Of a DNA stretch of 14,913 nt, positions 12,978 through 14,913 are shown in pieces. The notes under the pieces were generated by a model, which did not search any database, had not been told where the DNA came from, and was given only the letters and a program-made list of their open reading frames with translations. The stretch spans positions 1 through 14,913 of the forward strand of contig JAJYGU010000164.1 of NCBI GenBank assembly GCA_021784975.1. The letters are read 5' to 3'. The DNA is from Planctomycetota bacterium (GTDB taxonomy: Bacteria; Planctomycetota; Planctomycetia; Pirellulales; Thermoguttaceae). The translations under genes were made by a program, and so were the position numbers. Every line of letters starts with the position of its first letter. Position 1 is the stretch's first letter.

Positions 12978-14750
12978 ATGCCTCTGGACCCCACAAAACA
13001 CGCGGACTGGGAGATTGCCGAAGAAGCCGCCACCCACATGAAGACCTGCTACCAGCTCGCCGAAGAGCTTGGGTTGACCAAGGATGAGCTTCTGCCGCAC
13101 GGCAATTACATCGCCAAGGTGGACTATATCAAGGTGCTCGAGCGTCTCAAGGACCGGCCGGACGGCAAGTTCATCGAGGTCACCGCGATTACGCCGACTC
13201 CTCTGGGCGAAGGAAAATCGACCACCACCATGGGGCTTCTGCAGGGCATCGGCGTTCGCGGCAAAAAGGTGGTGGCCTGCATCCGCCAGCCGTCGGGCGG
13301 GCCGACCATGAACATCAAGGGCTCGGCCGCCGGCGGCGGTTTGTCCCAGTGCGTCCCGTTGACCGAATTCTCGTTGGGGCTGACCGGCGACATCAACGCC
13401 GTGATGAACGCCCATAATCTGGCCATGGTCGCCCTCTCCGCCCGCATGCAGCACGAGCGCAACTACGACGACGCCCGCCTGGCCAAGAGCAACTTGAAGC
13501 GATTGGACGTCGACCCGACCAAGGTGGAGATGGGCTGGGTCATCGATTTTTGCGCCCAGGCGCTGCGGAACATCATCATCGGCATGGGTGGCTCGATGGA
13601 CGGCTACCTGATGCAGAGCAAGTTCGGCATCGCCGTCTCGTCGGAAGTAATGGCCATCCTGGCCGTCTTCAAAGACCTCAAGGACCTCCGCCAACGGATG
13701 GGGGAGATCGTGGTGGCCTACAACAAGAAGGGCAACCCGGTGACCTGCGGCGACCTGGAAGTGGCCGGGGCGATGACCGCCTGGCTGCGGGAGGCCATCA
13801 ACCCCAACCTCCTCCAGTCGATCGAGGGACAGCCGTGCTTCGTCCACGCCGGTCCGTTTGCCAATATCGCCGTCGGGCAGTCTTCGGTGGTGGCCGACAA
13901 GATCTCACTAAAGTTGGCCGATTACCACATCACCGAGTCGGGCTTCGGGGCCGACATCGGCTTCGAAAAGTTCTGGAACGTCAAGTGCCGGGCCTCGGGA
14001 AATATCCCCAACGTGTCGGTGATCACCACTACCATCCGCGGGTTGAAGCATCACGGCGTCAAGGCCGGCGCCCTGCCCTGTCCGCCGGGCAAGCCGATCC
14101 CCAAGGAGTACTTCGCCGAGAACCTGGCCTGGTTGGAAGACGGCGCGGCCAACCTGCTGCACCATATCAAGACGGTCAAGAAGGCCGGCATCAATCCGGT
14201 GGTGGCCATCAACGCCTTTCACAGCGACACCCCGGCCGAGATCAAGCTGGTCTGCAAGCTGGCCGAGCAGGCGGGGGCCCGCGTGGCCGTCTCGCAACAT
14301 TGGCGCTACGGCGGGCAGGGGGCCCTCGAGTTGGCCGACGCCGTGCTTGACGCCTGTAACGAAAAGCCCAATTTCAAGTTCCTCTACGAATTGAATACCC
14401 CGCTGCGGCAGCGGGTTGAGTTGATCGCCAAGCAGGTCTACGGGGCCGACGGGGTATCCTATACCCCGGAAGCCGAAGCCAAGGCCAAACGTTTCGAGGC
14501 CGATCCCAAGTTCCGCGACTTTGCCACCATGATGGTCAAGACCCATTTGAGCCTGAGCCACGACCCGACCCGCAAGGGCGTGCCCACCGGCTGGACGCTG
14601 CCGATCCGCGACTTCCTCATCTACGGCGGGGCCCGCTTCATTTGTCCGGTGGCCGGCAATATCTCCTTGATGCCCGGCACCGCTTCAGATCCGGCCTACC
14701 GCCGGGTGGACGTCGATGTAGAGACCGGCAAGGTGAAAGGATTGTTCTGA
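12978..14750 (+). CDS. fhs: Formate-tetrahydrofolate ligase
   Basis: The enzyme makes 10-formyl-THF from formate, THF and ATP in the cytoplasm, feeding purine synthesis and other one-carbon reactions. The ATG at 12978 follows AGGAG (12967-12971) by 6 nt. The 590-residue product has the family P-loop TPTPLGEGKSTTT (72-84), then RQPSGGPTMNIKGSAAGGG (103-121) and LTGDINAVMNAHNL. Further family segments are INPNLLQSIEGQPCFVHAGP, FANIAVGQSSVVADK, ESGFGADIGFEKFWNVKCR and TTTIRGLKHHGV, and the C-terminal GWTLPIRDF and AGNISLMPGTASDPAYRR. The family usually has Phe-Gly where this protein has Met-Asn after GGPT. It lies 65 bp after the response regulator on the same strand, with its own ribosome-binding site. 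No other folate gene is adjacent, so a functional tie to the two-component system is not supported. Confidence 0.95.
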   Translation: MPLDPTKHADWEIAEEAATHMKTCYQLAEELGLTKDELLPHGNYIAKVDYIKVLERLKDRPDGKFIEVTAITPTPLGEGKSTTTMGLLQGIGVRGKKVVACIRQPSGGPTMNIKGSAAGGGLSQCVPLTEFSLGLTGDINAVMNAHNLAMVALSARMQHERNYDDARLAKSNLKRLDVDPTKVEMGWVIDFCAQALRNIIIGMGGSMDGYLMQSKFGIAVSSEVMAILAVFKDLKDLRQRMGEIVVAYNKKGNPVTCGDLEVAGAMTAWLREAINPNLLQSIEGQPCFVHAGPFANIAVGQSSVVADKISLKLADYHITESGFGADIGFEKFWNVKCRASGNIPNVSVITTTIRGLKHHGVKAGALPCPPGKPIPKEYFAENLAWLEDGAANLLHHIKTVKKAGINPVVAINAFHSDTPAEIKLVCKLAEQAGARVAVSQHWRYGGQGALELADAVLDACNEKPNFKFLYELNTPLRQRVELIAKQVYGADGVSYTPEAEAKAKRFEADPKFRDFATMMVKTHLSLSHDPTRKGVPTGWTLPIRDFLIYGGARFICPVAGNISLMPGTASDPAYRRVDVDVETGKVKGLF

Positions 14751-14771
14751 CGGATTGGAAACGACCATCGT

Positions 14772-14829
14772 GTAGGGTAGGTCGAGCGCAGCGAGCCCCA
14801 CCGGGTTATACTAAACGGTGGGGCTTCGC
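14772..14829. repeat. Intergenic repeat with GC-rich hairpin after fhs (possible terminator)
   Basis: GTAGGGTAGGTCGAGCGCAG (14772-14791) resembles a widespread bacterial intergenic repeat. It leads into GCGAGCCCCACCG (14791-14803), which pairs with CGGTGGGGCTTCGC (14816-14829), giving 13 base pairs with one bulged T and a 12-nt loop. It begins 22 bp after the fhs stop. The hairpin could end fhs transcription, but lacks a T-run. Confidence 0.55.
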
Positions 14830-14865
14830 AAACCGCGTCGACGGTGAGTAACGTTAGTCGGCACC

Positions 14866-14913
14866 ATGACCATCGGACAAGCGACAGAGGCGCGGCCACT
14901 GAAGCGGTTTGCT
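14866..14913 (+). other. Possible start of a further coding sequence, cut by the window edge
   Basis: An ATG at 14866 opens a frame that stays open to the last base, giving MTIGQATEARPLKRFA. No clear ribosome-binding site precedes it, and 16 codons are too few to identify a family. It may be chance. Confidence 0.15.

Overview
The window looks like a GC-rich chromosomal segment from a planctomycete. Pointers to that phylum are a DUF1559-type prepilin-like domain, a PQQ-type beta-propeller protein, a remnant of an SBBP propeller protein, a secreted octapeptide-repeat protein, a 24-residue leucine-rich-repeat protein, and several families of short palindromic intergenic repeats that I recall from planctomycete genomes. 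No rRNA, tRNA, CRISPR array or intact transposase gene was seen. The assignment rests on recalled family resemblance, not on a database search.

Layout, left to right. Positions 2-1057 hold the 3' end of a PQQ-like propeller gene. Positions 1058-1734 are a degraded region: a 162-bp inverted-repeat element sits against the truncated end of an SBBP propeller remnant on the minus strand. A small hypothetical gene (1735-1968) is followed by a strong hairpin (2037-2097). On the minus strand, a DsbD-type thiol:disulfide interchange protein (4515-2629) is followed in the same frame by a truncated DUF1559-like ORF (2610-2143). The intergenic region 4522-4812 carries two hairpin repeats and leads into glgX (4813-6897). 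glgX converges on a secreted octapeptide-repeat protein (7792-6962, minus).

From a divergent promoter region (7793-7956) a secreted LRR protein (7957-8556) is read rightwards, followed 17 nt later by a NYN-LOTUS putative RNase (8574-9332). After a repeat cluster and about 240 bp of apparently non-coding DNA comes a compact three-gene cluster: a ZraP-like periplasmic protein (9661-10203), a ZraS-like sensor kinase (10212-11603) and an NtrC/ZraR-like sigma54 activator (11596-12912). Formate-tetrahydrofolate ligase (fhs, 12978-14750) follows on the same strand and ends in a hairpin repeat.

Functional reading. The ZraP/ZraS/ZraR-like trio is the most coherent system. The putative periplasmic accessory protein and the extracytoplasmic part of the kinase share an unusual Gly/Arg/Trp/Phe-rich segment, which suggests they sense or bind through a common low-complexity module. 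The remaining genes cover envelope redox (dsbD), glycogen breakdown (glgX) and one-carbon metabolism (fhs), and have no evident functional link to one another. The main novelty candidates are the modified ZraPSR-type system, the octapeptide-repeat exported protein, the LRR plus NYN-LOTUS gene pair, and a REP-like palindrome embedded in frame inside the kinase gene.
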